Shown here: one piece after another, positions 16,454 to 25,404 of the stretch
How the letters are laid out: each line of letters starts with the position of its first letter
How positions within the stretch are numbered: the stretch's first letter is position 1
Source: Gemmatimonadaceae bacterium
GTDB lineage: Bacteria; Gemmatimonadota; Gemmatimonadetes; Gemmatimonadales; Gemmatimonadaceae
Reading direction: 5' to 3'
Length of the DNA stretch: 64,000 nucleotides
Assembly (NCBI GenBank): GCA_020846935.1
Contig: JADLCY010000002.1
Coordinates: 62,001 to 126,000, forward strand
Program-made: the position numbers and the translations under genes
The notes under the pieces: model-generated
What the model saw: the letters and a program-made list of their open reading frames with translations, nothing else
What the model was told of the DNA's origin: nothing
Databases searched by the model: none

Positions 16454-17572
16454 ATGTCGCGTATCCTCCACGTGTTGAACGACCTGGACGTCGGCGGCGT
16501 CCAGACCTGGCTGCGGCAGGCCCTGCCGCTCGCGCACCAGCGCGGCTGGCAGCTCGACGTCGCGGTGACCATGCGTGGGCGCGGCGACCTGGCGCCGGAG
16601 TTCGCGCGAGAAGGCGCCCGGATCTTCGAGTGCCCCGGTCCGTCGCGACCGTTCGAGTTCCTGCACACGCTCACTGACGTCCTGCGCCGCGAAGGCCCGT
16701 TCGAGGTCGTCCACAGCCACTTCGATCCGGTGGCGCTGCCGCTGATCGCCGCGCGCCGAGCCGACGTGCCGGTTCGCGTCGCGCACAGCCATCGCGGCTG
16801 CCGCGAACTGCGCACGATGCCCGGCCCCGTCCGCCGCCTCGCCGCACCGTTCCTGCAGCGGCTCATCGACCGACACGCCACCCTCAAGGTGGCGTGCAGC
16901 GATACTGCGGCCGTGGCGGTATTCGGGAAGGACGCCGAAGCCTCCGGCCAGGTGCATCGCTTCAGGCTTGGGCTGGACCTCGACCGCCTGTCAGACTCCG
17001 GCAGCCGCTACCCGGCCGGCATGACGACGGGCTCGCCAACCATCCTCCATGTCGGGCGGCTGAGCCACGAGAAGAACCACCGATTCCTGCTGCGCATCTT
17101 TGGTGAAATCCGCGCACGCTGGCCGGGTGCGCGCCTGTGGATCGTTGGCGACGGCCCGATGGCGGGCCTGCTGCAGGCGACCGTCGATTCCATGGGCCTG
17201 GCCGGCGCGGTCGAGTTCCTGGGCGTGCGCCAGGACCTCGGCGTGATCTATCGCGCGGCCGACGTGTTCGTGATGCCCTCGCGCGTGGAAGGCCTGCCAC
17301 TGGCCGCGATCGAAGCCCAGGCGACCGGACTGCCCTGTGTGTTCTCGTCCACCATCACGCGCGAAGTGACGATCTGCCGCGACCTCGTGCGCTGGCTCGA
17401 CCTCGAGACGCCCGCGGACGCGTGGGCCGATGCGGTGCTCGGCATGTTGGGTCGCCCCCGCCGCGATCGCCGAGCGCAGGTGGTGGAGGCCGGGTTTGGT
17501 ATGGTGAGCAGCATGGCGGCGCTCGCGCGGATCTATCGGACCGCGGCAGGACGCGGTCGCGCATCCGCGTAG
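16454..17572 (+). CDS. GT4-family glycosyltransferase
   Basis: A 372-residue GT-B-fold glycosyltransferase. The N-terminal acceptor domain has the glycine-rich start HVLNDLDVGGVQTWLRQAL. The C-terminal nucleotide-sugar domain begins near residue 195 with ILHVGRLSHEKNH and includes WIVGDGPM, a FLGVRQD loop and the E-x7-E signature EGLPLAAIE near 275. There is no signal peptide or membrane helix, so it acts on the cytoplasmic side. The HVLNDLDVGG start and the pattern of motifs resemble transferases of capsule or exopolysaccharide assembly, but no other polysaccharide gene is nearby and the sugar cannot be inferred. Confidence 0.9.
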   Translation: MSRILHVLNDLDVGGVQTWLRQALPLAHQRGWQLDVAVTMRGRGDLAPEFAREGARIFECPGPSRPFEFLHTLTDVLRREGPFEVVHSHFDPVALPLIAARRADVPVRVAHSHRGCRELRTMPGPVRRLAAPFLQRLIDRHATLKVACSDTAAVAVFGKDAEASGQVHRFRLGLDLDRLSDSGSRYPAGMTTGSPTILHVGRLSHEKNHRFLLRIFGEIRARWPGARLWIVGDGPMAGLLQATVDSMGLAGAVEFLGVRQDLGVIYRAADVFVMPSRVEGLPLAAIEAQATGLPCVFSSTITREVTICRDLVRWLDLETPADAWADAVLGMLGRPRRDRRAQVVEAGFGMVSSMAALARIYRTAAGRGRASA

Positions 17573-17754
17573 CCCGCCACGCGCGCGCCGGCCGCTCCGC
17601 GCGCGTGTCGGGGAATCGCCTTCACGCTCGTGGGGCCTGCCCCGCACGCACGGCAAGCGACCCGGTGCCAGTTTTCAGGTGCCGCAGGCGTCGTGACGGC
17701 TCAGGCGACACGCGGCGATCACTCCCCCGCTCGGCGACTGCCCAGGAGGCCCGG

Positions 17755-18291
17755 ATGACGGCGCGCAAGCGACGAACGAACGACACGACGCCAACGGACG
17801 ACACGCTCGTCATCGAATCGATGAACCGCCAGGAGTGCCTGCAACTCCTGTCTCGTCACCACGTGGGCCGGCTCGCATTCGCATTCCGCAATCGCGTCGA
17901 CATCAGGCCAATCAGTTACATCCACCAACGGGGGTGGATCTACGGACGGACGTCGGCAGGTACAAAGTTCCGCCTGATCGCGCACAGCCCCTGGGTGGCC
18001 TTCGAAGTCGATGAGATCAAGGGCATGCTCTCGTGGGAGAGCGTGGTCGTCCACGGCGGCTTCTACGTGCTCAACCCGAACGGGAGCGACCTGGATCGCC
18101 AGACGTGGCGAAGGGCCCGCGCGGCCGTGCGCCGACTGTTCCCGGCGTCATGGACTCCGGACGACCCGGTCCCGTCGCGCACCATCCTGTTCCGAATTCA
18201 CATCGACGAGATCAGCGGACGGCGGGCACGCGCAGCGTCGACGAAGTCCGCGACGAGAGCGCCCACTCGGAAACGGAAGCGCACCACCTGA
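17755..18291 (+). CDS. Pyridoxamine 5'-phosphate oxidase family flavin-binding protein
   Basis: A 178-residue protein with the split beta-barrel of the PNPOx-like family. The segment MNRQECLQLLSRHHVGRLAF near residues 23-43 is typical of the Pfam Pyridox_ox_2 group (FMN-binding proteins of unknown substrate). It is followed by RPISYIHQRGWIYGRTSAGTK and WVAFEVDEIKG. The tail is Arg/Lys-rich. The start ATG 17755 is supported by AGGAGG seven bases upstream; a much longer frame through this region is a shadow. Members bind FMN, F420 or heme; here no more than a flavin- or cofactor-binding role is supported. Confidence 0.85.
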   Translation: MTARKRRTNDTTPTDDTLVIESMNRQECLQLLSRHHVGRLAFAFRNRVDIRPISYIHQRGWIYGRTSAGTKFRLIAHSPWVAFEVDEIKGMLSWESVVVHGGFYVLNPNGSDLDRQTWRRARAAVRRLFPASWTPDDPVPSRTILFRIHIDEISGRRARAASTKSATRAPTRKRKRTT

Positions 18292-18341
18292 TGCGCTCCC
18301 GGCGCTTCCAACAGGTGATTTCAGTTGCTGCCTGGCGACGT

Positions 18342-18363
18342 CGGAGTGCCTGTGTTCACTCCG
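18342..18363. terminator. Bidirectional hairpin between convergent genes
   Basis: A perfect 7-bp stem (CGGAGTG / CACTCCG) with an 8-nt loop spans the stop codon of the tryptophanase gene, in the 64-bp gap between two convergent genes. Position suggests termination from both sides. No T run is present. Confidence 0.45.
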
Positions 18364-19747
18364 TCAGCAGCTGACCGTGTGCTGGTGCCATGCGCGCAGT
18401 GAAGTGACGCAACACGGGAGGCGCCTCCACGATGCGCACCCCGCGAATGCGTGGTGCCAATGCCGCCACGTGGCGCACGACCTCGGCGACGTAGTCCACG
18501 TGACTCTGGGTGTAGACGCGGCGCGGAAACGCCAGGCGCACGAGCTCCTGTGGCGCGAAGCGCTCCTGCCCGTCAGGCTGCGCGCCAAACATGACAGACC
18601 CGATCTCCGCCGCGCGGATGCCACCCTCGACGTAAAGCACGAGCGACAAGGCCCACGCGGGAAACTCGCGTTGCGGCACGTGCGGCAGCAGTCGCGCCGC
18701 GTCGAGGTAGAGCGCGTGGCCGCCCGGAGGGCGCACGATCGGCACGCCGGCGGCTGACAGGTTCTCACCCAGGTACTCGATCGAACGGATGCGATACCGC
18801 AGGTAGTCCTCGTCGAGCGCTTCGTAGAGGCCGACCGCGATCGCCTCCAGATCATAGCCCGCCAGCCCGCCATAAGTCGGGAATCCCTCGGTGAGCACCA
18901 GCCGGCTCCGGCACCGAAAGGCCAACTCGGGGTCGTTCATCGCCAGGAAACCGCCGATGTTCACCATGCCGTCCTTCTTTGCGCTCATGGTGCAACCGTC
19001 GGCCAGCGAGAACATCTCCTCGGCGATGGCGAGCGGAGTGCGATCGCCCTGCCCGGGCTCGCGCGTCTTGATGAACCACGCGTTCTCGGCAAAGCGGCAG
19101 GCGTCGATGAACAGCGGGATGCCGTGCCGCCGGCAGACCTCGCTCACCGCCCGCACGTTCTCGAGGCTGACCGGCTGACCGCCCTCGGCGTTGTTCGTGA
19201 CCGTGATCATCACGAGCGGCACGTTGCCCTGGTTCGCGCGGAGCGCCGCTTCGAGTGCGGCGACGTCCATGTTGCCCTTGAACGGGTGCAGCGATGAAGG
19301 GTCGTGCGCCTCGGGTATGGGCAGATCGAGCGCGACGCCGCCACAGTCCTGCACGTTGGCACGCGTGGTATCAAAGTGCGTGTTGTTCGGCACCACGGCG
19401 CCGGGGCGCACCGTGGTCGAAAACAGGATGTGCTCTGCAGCGCGACCCTGGTGGGTGGGGATCACCTGCGAGTAGCCCGTGATGCCGCGCACCGATCGTT
19501 CGAACGCTGCGAAGGAGCGCGCACCGGCGTAGGACTCGTCGCCGCGCATCATGCCCGACCACTGGTACACCGACATCGCCCCGGTCCCGGAGTCGGTGAG
19601 CAGGTCGATGAGGACGTCTTCGGCCTTCAGCAGGAAGACGTTGTAGTCCGCCGCGGTGATCGCGGCCACGCGCTCGCTGCGGGTCGTTTGGCGAATGGGC
19701 TCGACCGTCTTGATGCGGAACGGCTCGATGATCGTGCGGAACGTCAT
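18356..19747 (-). CDS. tnaA: Tryptophanase (L-tryptophan indole-lyase)
   Basis: A 463-residue PLP enzyme of the beta-eliminating lyase family, expected to cleave L-tryptophan to indole, pyruvate and ammonia. The PLP lysine is Lys258 in TMSAKKDGMVNIGG. Three positions that separate tryptophanase from tyrosine phenol-lyase all have the tryptophanase state: Asp126 in HFDTT, Ile382 in GIRAAEIGS, and His448 in VLRHFTAR. The segment EGFPTYGGLAG is also tryptophanase-like. Length matches E. coli TnaA (471). Its ATG overlaps the stop codon of the upstream tyrosine phenol-lyase gene (ATGA), so both are translated from one message. No TnaC-like leader or TnaB permease is encoded beside it. Confidence 0.92.
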   Translation of the reverse strand: MTFRTIIEPFRIKTVEPIRQTTRSERVAAITAADYNVFLLKAEDVLIDLLTDSGTGAMSVYQWSGMMRGDESYAGARSFAAFERSVRGITGYSQVIPTHQGRAAEHILFSTTVRPGAVVPNNTHFDTTRANVQDCGGVALDLPIPEAHDPSSLHPFKGNMDVAALEAALRANQGNVPLVMITVTNNAEGGQPVSLENVRAVSEVCRRHGIPLFIDACRFAENAWFIKTREPGQGDRTPLAIAEEMFSLADGCTMSAKKDGMVNIGGFLAMNDPELAFRCRSRLVLTEGFPTYGGLAGYDLEAIAVGLYEALDEDYLRYRIRSIEYLGENLSAAGVPIVRPPGGHALYLDAARLLPHVPQREFPAWALSLVLYVEGGIRAAEIGSVMFGAQPDGQERFAPQELVRLAFPRRVYTQSHVDYVAEVVRHVAALAPRIRGVRIVEAPPVLRHFTARMAPAHGQLLTE

Positions 19748-21186
19748 GACGCGCTCCGGGCCTCGAGGCCGGCCGCCGCGTCCGCGCCGCGGCTCGCCGT
19801 CACCAGTGCGCCCACGGGCTCGAACCTCGCCTGGAAGAAGCGGAGCAGCTCGGGTTCGTACGTGAAACGCAGGCCCTGCACCTGGTCGCGCATCTCATGC
19901 ACGGCCACGACCGCCTCGGCGGTGACGTCCATGTGGGCCTGCGTATACACGCGCCGCGGTATGGTGAGGCGCACGAGTTCCAGTCGCGGGTATCGGTTCT
20001 CGCCCGTCGTGGCATCGCGTCCCGCCGAGACCGCGCCGCGTTCCATGCTCCGGATGCCCGACTCCACGTAGAGCGCCGCGGCCAGGGCCTGCGCGGGGAG
20101 CTGCTCGCGCGGCACGTGGGGCAACATGGCCGCCGCATCCAGGAAGATGGCGTGGCCGCCGAACGGCCTGACGATCGGGATCCCGGCGTCGGCGAGGAGG
20201 TCACCGAGGTAGTGCACCTGTCCGATGCGGCTCCGGATGTGCTCCTCGTCCACCGACTCCTCGATGCCGATGGCCATCGCTTCCATGTCCCGCCCGGCCA
20301 GTCCGCCGTAGCTGTGGAGTCCTTCGTACACGACGACGAGGTTGCGCGCCTGCTCGGCCAGGTGGTCGTCGCGAAGGCCGAGCCATCCGCCGATGTTCAC
20401 GAGGCTGTCCTTCTTGCCCGACATGGTGGCGCCGTCGGACAGCGCGCACAGGTCGAGCAGGATATCGGCGATCGATCGCGCCCGCTGGCCGGCTTCGTTC
20501 TGCTGAATGAACCAGGCGTTCTCCACGGCGCGCGTGGCGTCGAGGATCACGCGGATACCGTGTTCGCGCGTGTAGTCGCGCACCGCGCGAAGGTTGGCGA
20601 GGCTGATCGGCTGCCCGCCGGCCAGGTTCACGGTGGCCGCAATCGTGATGTAGGGGATGCGGGCCGCGCCGACGTCCTGCACCAGGCGGTCGAACTTCGC
20701 GAGGTCGATGTTGCCCTTGAACGGGAACTCGGACGCCGGATCGTGGGCCTCGTCGATGATGACGTCGTGAAACGTGCCGCCGGCGAGTTCCTGGTGCGCG
20801 CGCGTGGTCGTGAAGTACATGTTCCCGGGCACGTGGTCCCCGGGCTTGATGAGGATCTTCGAGAGGATGTGTTCAGCGCCGCGTCCCTGGTGGGTCGGGA
20901 TCACGTGCTGATACCCGTAGTACCTCCGCACCGCGCTCTCGAGGCTGAAGAAGTTGCGCGAGCCCGCGTAGGCCTCATCGCCCATCATCATCGCCGACCA
21001 TTGCCGATCGGACATCGCACTGGTGCCCGAGTCGGTGAGCAGGTCGATGTACACGTCTTCGGATCGGAGAAGGAACGTATTGTATCCGGCCTCCCGGATC
21101 GCGCGTTCCCGTTCGGCGCGCGTGGTCATGCGCAAGCGCTCGACGACCTTCACCTTCCAGGGTTCAGCCCAGCTGCGATGTGGCAT
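19744..21186 (-). CDS. tpl: Tyrosine phenol-lyase
   Basis: A 480-residue PLP enzyme that should split L-tyrosine into phenol, pyruvate and ammonia, reversibly. The PLP lysine is Lys259 in TMSGKKDSLVNIGG. The specificity residues have the tyrosine phenol-lyase state: Thr126 in YFTTTR, Arg383 in GIRSMERG (binds the phenolic OH), and Phe450 in LLRFFQAR. Blocks such as LVVVYEGLHSYGGLAGRDMEAMAIG and LTIPRRVYTQAHMD match the enzyme along its length. It is the first gene of a two-gene operon with tryptophanase. The upstream 142-bp divergent region would carry the promoter. The C-terminus is extended by about 20 Ala-rich residues. Confidence 0.93.
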   Translation of the reverse strand: MPHRSWAEPWKVKVVERLRMTTRAERERAIREAGYNTFLLRSEDVYIDLLTDSGTSAMSDRQWSAMMMGDEAYAGSRNFFSLESAVRRYYGYQHVIPTHQGRGAEHILSKILIKPGDHVPGNMYFTTTRAHQELAGGTFHDVIIDEAHDPASEFPFKGNIDLAKFDRLVQDVGAARIPYITIAATVNLAGGQPISLANLRAVRDYTREHGIRVILDATRAVENAWFIQQNEAGQRARSIADILLDLCALSDGATMSGKKDSLVNIGGWLGLRDDHLAEQARNLVVVYEGLHSYGGLAGRDMEAMAIGIEESVDEEHIRSRIGQVHYLGDLLADAGIPIVRPFGGHAIFLDAAAMLPHVPREQLPAQALAAALYVESGIRSMERGAVSAGRDATTGENRYPRLELVRLTIPRRVYTQAHMDVTAEAVVAVHEMRDQVQGLRFTYEPELLRFFQARFEPVGALVTASRGADAAAGLEARSAS

Positions 21187-21329
21187 GTGTGACGTCGTCT
21201 CCGATCGGGGGCGTAAGGGTGGGACGTACCGTAGCGCTTGGAGCCGAGGGACTGCCGTCAGGGAGTTGCCGACGACGCGTCGGGGAATCGGCGATGCGTT
21301 CGGACTCGCGGGCGAGGTATGATCGACCG

Positions 21330-22766
21330 ATGCGCGATTCCTCAGGCGAGGCTGGCACCACCGTGCCTCGCATCATCCAGGGCGGAATGGGCGTGGGTGT
21401 CTCCAGCTGGACGCTTGCCCGCGCCGTCGCCCGGCTCGGCCAGCTCGGGGTCGTATCGGGCACGGCCATCGACACCGTGCTCGTGCGCAGGCTGCAGGAC
21501 GGCGATCCCGGTGGACACGTCCGCCGCGCGATGGCCGCGTTCCCGATTCCCGGTGTGAGCGAGGGCGTGCTCCGGCGCTACTTCCACCCCGAGGGGCGCG
21601 CGCCCGGCACGCCGTACAAGGCGCTGCCGATGTACAAGCAGGTGGTGAGCGCGGCGCGCCAGCAGGTCACCATGCTTGCGAGCTTCGTCGAAGTCTGGCT
21701 CGCCAAGGAAGGCCACGCCGGGTCCGTTGGCATCAACCTGCTGACCAAGGTGCAGATGCCCAACCTCGCCTCCCTGTACGGGGCGATGCTGGCGGGGGTC
21801 GACTTCGTGCTGATGGGCGCGGGCATCCCGCGGGAGATTCCCGGCGCGCTCGATGCACTCGCCGACCACCGGCCGGCATCCATCCGATTCGACGTCGAAG
21901 GTCTTCCGTCTGAAGCGATCGAATGGCTGTCGTTCGATCCGGGCGCGCACTGGACGGACCCGGGCGCGCCGCTGATGCGTCCGCAGTTCGTGGCAATCGT
22001 TTCCGCGCATTCGCTCGCGATCACGCTGGCGCGCAAGGCGACCGGTCGCGTCGACGGCTTTGTCGTGGAAGGGCCAACAGCCGGTGGTCACAACGCACCG
22101 CCGCGGGGCGAGTTGCGACTCAACGAGCAAGGCGAACCGATCTACGGCGAGCGGGACGTCGTGGATCTCGTGAAGCTCCGCGACCTGGGCGTGCCCTTCT
22201 GGATCGCCGGCGGCGCCGGTTCGCCCGATGCCCTGCAACGCGCGCTCCAGGCGGGGGCGGCGGGCATTCAGGTGGGCACGCTGTTTGCCTTTTGCCAGGA
22301 GTCTGGGGTGACGCCGGAACTGCGAGCCCGAGTACTCGCCGGCGTGCAGGATGGCAGTGCGCGCGTCCGCACGGATCCGCGCGCGTCACCCACCGGCTAT
22401 CCGTTCAAGGTCGTCGAGGTGGGCGACGACTCGTGGCATGAAGGTCGGCGCGAACGCGTGTGCGACCTCGGATATCTGCGGACAGCCTACATGTCCGAAG
22501 CAGGCAGGATCGGCTACCGCTGCTCCGCCGAGCCGGTGGACGCCTACGTGAAGAAGGGTGGCGATGCGGCCGATACCGTCGGGCGGCGCTGTCTCTGCAA
22601 CGGCCTGACCGCCACGATCGGTTACGGCCAGCGGCGTGACGCGGGTGACGAAGAGCCACTCGTCACGAGCGGCGACGACCTGCTCGCACTCGGCAGGTTC
22701 CTCGGGCCGCGCTCGCAATACTCCGCATCAGACGTCGTCGCCTGGCTGCTCGGCGAACCGGCGTAG
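21330..22766 (+). CDS. Nitronate monooxygenase / 2-nitropropane dioxygenase family protein
   Basis: A 478-residue FMN-dependent TIM-barrel protein. It begins near the N-terminus with IIQGGMGVGVSSWTLARAV and GQLGVVSGTAID, the pattern of the long NPD-family proteins. A phosphate-binding-type segment GGHNAPPRGE lies near 245 and WIAGGAGSP and GAAGIQVGTLFAF near 290-315. The last 100 residues contain a Cys-rich stretch (GYRCSAEP, GRRCLCNGL). These long members differ from classical nitronate monooxygenases (about 350 residues) and may be enoyl-reductase-like (compare PfaD). The start is taken at ATG 21330; ATG 21294 is an alternative. It is divergent from tpl. Confidence 0.82.
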   Translation: MRDSSGEAGTTVPRIIQGGMGVGVSSWTLARAVARLGQLGVVSGTAIDTVLVRRLQDGDPGGHVRRAMAAFPIPGVSEGVLRRYFHPEGRAPGTPYKALPMYKQVVSAARQQVTMLASFVEVWLAKEGHAGSVGINLLTKVQMPNLASLYGAMLAGVDFVLMGAGIPREIPGALDALADHRPASIRFDVEGLPSEAIEWLSFDPGAHWTDPGAPLMRPQFVAIVSAHSLAITLARKATGRVDGFVVEGPTAGGHNAPPRGELRLNEQGEPIYGERDVVDLVKLRDLGVPFWIAGGAGSPDALQRALQAGAAGIQVGTLFAFCQESGVTPELRARVLAGVQDGSARVRTDPRASPTGYPFKVVEVGDDSWHEGRRERVCDLGYLRTAYMSEAGRIGYRCSAEPVDAYVKKGGDAADTVGRRCLCNGLTATIGYGQRRDAGDEEPLVTSGDDLLALGRFLGPRSQYSASDVVAWLLGEPA

Positions 22767-22982
22767 CGACGCCAGGAGGGCCGCGCAGCGCCGACACGCG
22801 CCCGCTGGCCGGCAGTCTCGGCAGGGATGGCAGCGCGCCGGTGTGCGTGGAGGAGGCGGGTCGCAGCGGCGGAGCGGACCGTTCGATGAAGGGCGCACGT
22901 GGCCGAACGCCGTAAGCCGTCGCAGTATTGTGGCGTGGCGCCGGGCGAGCCGGCCGCCGCGCCACCCCATGACCCGTGACGC

Positions 22983-23852
22983 ATGTTGGGCGCAGCCATA
23001 CAGGTTCGACAGTCCCTGGCGGGGACCTTCTGGTCAAGGGCAGCAACCGATGGCCGCGAGGCGCTGCCGTTCGACGCGCTGACGCGCCTGCGATTCGACA
23101 GCGACGCACGCTTCTCGCGTATGGCGTGCCTGGTGTTGCTGCTGCCGACGATCTGGTTCGCGACGGCCGATCCGCTGCTCGCGCGGGGCGATGCTGAGAC
23201 GTTTGCCATACGCGGCGTTCTGCGCCTCGCGCTGGTCGCGGCACTCATTGCCGGCGCCGTCCTCATTCCACTCAGCCGCACGCGCAGGTCCTACGAGGCG
23301 CGCGTGCTCGGCGTAACGCTGGCGTGCGTCACGTGCATCGTGGCCCTCAATGCCCTGCGGCCGCTGGATGCCGGCGTGCCGCTCCGGACGCCGCTGCTCT
23401 GGCTCTTTGCGTTGTATGTGGGTTTCCCGACCAGGCCGTCGCGACAGTTCGTCGCGCCGGTCGCGCTCACGGCGGGCCTCGTCGCGATCCCGTCGTTCTG
23501 GAGCGCCGGCGCGCAGCACGATTCAGTGGCCGGCAACGTCCTGATCCTGCTGACGCTGAACGTCCTCGGCATGCTGCTGGTGCGGCAGCGCCATCGTCTT
23601 GCGGGCCGGGAGGCGGCGTGGGAGGCGGCCAGCCAGCGCCAGGTGCGGGAGGAGCGCGCCCAACGAGATCTGCGCACGCTCAAGGGCATCATTCCCATCT
23701 GCGCGTTCTGCAAGATGGTGCACGCCGAGGACGGCGACTGGCAGCAGGTCGAGGTGTACGTTCGCGCGCGCAGCGACGCCGAGTTTTCGCACGGCGTGTG
23801 CCCCACGTGTTTTTCGCTTCACTACCCTGGCCACGGGACGCCGCCCGGCTGA
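22983..23852 (+). CDS. Six-helix membrane protein with C-terminal Cys-rich signalling module
   Basis: A 289-residue protein. Residues 40-205 hold about six hydrophobic segments. A charged helix (about 210-235) links them to a compact module of about 50 residues: GIIPICAFCKMVHAEDGDWQQVEVYVRARSDAEFSHG, then CPTCFSLHYP. The same module, with paired C-x2-C motifs, is found at the C-terminus of PAS, receiver and kinase proteins in many Proteobacteria; I recall it as unnamed or as a putative zinc or metal site. Fused to a bare membrane domain it suggests a membrane signal protein without a kinase. The N-terminus is uncertain because no clear ribosome-binding site precedes ATG 22983. A strong hairpin follows the gene. 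Confidence 0.7.
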   Translation: MLGAAIQVRQSLAGTFWSRAATDGREALPFDALTRLRFDSDARFSRMACLVLLLPTIWFATADPLLARGDAETFAIRGVLRLALVAALIAGAVLIPLSRTRRSYEARVLGVTLACVTCIVALNALRPLDAGVPLRTPLLWLFALYVGFPTRPSRQFVAPVALTAGLVAIPSFWSAGAQHDSVAGNVLILLTLNVLGMLLVRQRHRLAGREAAWEAASQRQVREERAQRDLRTLKGIIPICAFCKMVHAEDGDWQQVEVYVRARSDAEFSHGVCPTCFSLHYPGHGTPPG

Positions 23853-23877
23853 TCATGCGACGGGCCGGTCGATCCCA

Positions 23878-23897
23878 GCGCCCCTTCGGAGGGGCGC
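23878..23897 (+). terminator. Hairpin after the membrane signalling gene
   Basis: A perfect 8-bp stem (GCGCCCCT / AGGGGCGC) with a TCGG loop lies 26 bp past the stop codon. The strong stem and position suggest transcription termination before the lipoprotein gene, though no T run follows. Confidence 0.6.
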
Positions 23898-23972
23898 GAA
23901 TGGTGATCCGAAGGTAGGGCACACGGCGGCTGACCTGTCTGATACGGTGGATGCCCAACCGGAGGAAGCGAG

Positions 23973-24932
23973 GTGCGGTACGCAGCGCTTTTCCTGCTTG
24001 GCGCCACGGCGTGTCACGTGGCCGCGGAGCCCGTGGACGCGCCGAGCGAGTTGCGACCGGAGATGGTTACCGGTACTGCCGCCGCTCGGCTCGGGGCTGA
24101 CGGCCGGTTCAGGTTTCCGTCGCCGTTTCTCATCGCAGGCCAAATGACGCTGGCCACGGCCCGCGAGCAAACCCTGCAGTTCGCGAAATACATGACCAAC
24201 CGCGTCCTCCTGCGCGGCATTCCCGAGGGGCAGCGCGGCCGTTGGATCGACCCGCACCTGCTCGTAAGCTGTGCGGATGCGTGGTTCGTGCATTCCCAGA
24301 TTCGATTGCTGGAGCTGGACACCTTCCCGGCGCCTGTGGCGACTGTGGTTCGGCAGATGCACGGCCCGCATTGGCTCCTTCCGCTGTGCAATGACAAGGG
24401 CATCGCCGAGATGACGGTCGAAGTGGCCATCGACGACAATGACGTCGTGTTCCGCGACAACCGACCTGTACGCACGGACACGTTCGACCTCCTTGCCGCC
24501 TATGCGCCGGCCGGCGTACCTGACACGTGGTCTGCTGCGCTGCCGATCAGTGCAGAGCAGGCCGCGCGCTTCGCCTGGGACCGCACCGGCGTACCCGTGG
24601 CGGAAGTTCCCGAGCTGTTCGCTCGGGGCGCAGTGGAATTCGAAGGTGGCGCGTTTTCGCATCGGATGCGAACCGGTGCAGCCCGCGGCTGCAATCGGTG
24701 GCGCGTGGTACTGGCGCGAGAAGTCCTGTTCGTCGGCAAGGCATCCGGCGCGCGCGTCAGGTCACGGGAGGCATGGGTCGGTACCCGCGAGTGCGCATTC
24801 CTCGATCGCGTGCCCGTGCTGCAGGTGGCGCTGCCCCTGCAGCCCGGCGCTAGCTGGATTGCGTATGCAGCGACGCGGGTTCCCATCGCGTTCGTGTCAC
24901 CGATATTCTTCGAGGAGGCGCTCGAAGAGTAG
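23973..24932 (+). CDS. Putative lipoprotein, function unknown
   Basis: A 319-residue protein starting at GTG 23973, supported by GGAGG seven bases upstream. The N-terminus (MRYAALFLLGATAC) is a lipoprotein signal with a weak lipobox (ATAC), predicting lipid attachment at Cys14. The mature part has no transmembrane helix and no motif I recognise. It contains several cysteines and an aromatic-rich middle, and the last third (VVLAREVLFVGKASG, VLQVALPLQPGASWIAY) has the look of beta strands. It is followed after 56 bp by a SnoaL-like gene. Confidence 0.7.
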   Translation: MRYAALFLLGATACHVAAEPVDAPSELRPEMVTGTAAARLGADGRFRFPSPFLIAGQMTLATAREQTLQFAKYMTNRVLLRGIPEGQRGRWIDPHLLVSCADAWFVHSQIRLLELDTFPAPVATVVRQMHGPHWLLPLCNDKGIAEMTVEVAIDDNDVVFRDNRPVRTDTFDLLAAYAPAGVPDTWSAALPISAEQAARFAWDRTGVPVAEVPELFARGAVEFEGGAFSHRMRTGAARGCNRWRVVLAREVLFVGKASGARVRSREAWVGTRECAFLDRVPVLQVALPLQPGASWIAYAATRVPIAFVSPIFFEEALEE

Positions 24933-24988
24933 ATGAACAGCAGCGTAGCCATCGGCCCCCCGCAGCGGGTCACAACCAGCGGAACAAC

Positions 24989-25369
24989 ATGGACCAGGCA
25001 TCACCGAGCGCGCTGAAGGCGATCCTCGATGCGTTCAATGCCCACGACCTCGACGCCATCATGGCGTTCTTCGCGGACGACTGCACGTTCGACATGCCGC
25101 GGGGGCCCGAGCCACACGGGGCGCGCTCGATCGGCAAGGCGGCCGTGCGCGTCGCGATCGCGTCGCGCCTCGAGGGCATTCCTGACGTGCATTTCGGCGA
25201 TGACCGCCATTGGGTCGCCGGCAACCAGGGCGTCTCGGAATGGTTGCTGACCGGGACGACGCGCGACGGACGAGCGATCCGCGTGCGGGGCTGCGACCTC
25301 TGGGAGTTCCGCAACGGCAAGGTCACGCGCAAGGACTCCTACTGGAAGATCGTGGAGGCGACCGCCTAA
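24989..25369 (+). CDS. SnoaL-like / NTF2-fold protein
   Basis: A 126-residue protein of the ketosteroid-isomerase-like superfamily. It has the typical opening helix and motif (LKAILDAFNAHDLDAIMAFFADDCTFDMP) and a conserved end (GCDLWEFRNGKVTRKDSYWKIVE). The family is a cone-shaped fold used by isomerases, hydrolases and binding proteins, so the reaction is not predictable. There is no export signal. The TAA stop codon lies inside an exact CGCCTAACG octamer (25364-25371). The gene converges on the Gly/Tyr-rich envelope gene 35 bp away. Confidence 0.85.
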   Translation: MDQASPSALKAILDAFNAHDLDAIMAFFADDCTFDMPRGPEPHGARSIGKAAVRVAIASRLEGIPDVHFGDDRHWVAGNQGVSEWLLTGTTRDGRAIRVRGCDLWEFRNGKVTRKDSYWKIVEATA

Positions 25370-25404
25370 CGCGGTGCGCCTCCCCCCGCTCCATGTGCTG
25401 CGTG

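Noticed and set aside
16256-16957. A minus-strand 233-residue frame over the intergenic hairpin and glycosyltransferase
   Set aside because: No motif, and the plus-strand glycosyltransferase has clear family signatures across the shared DNA.
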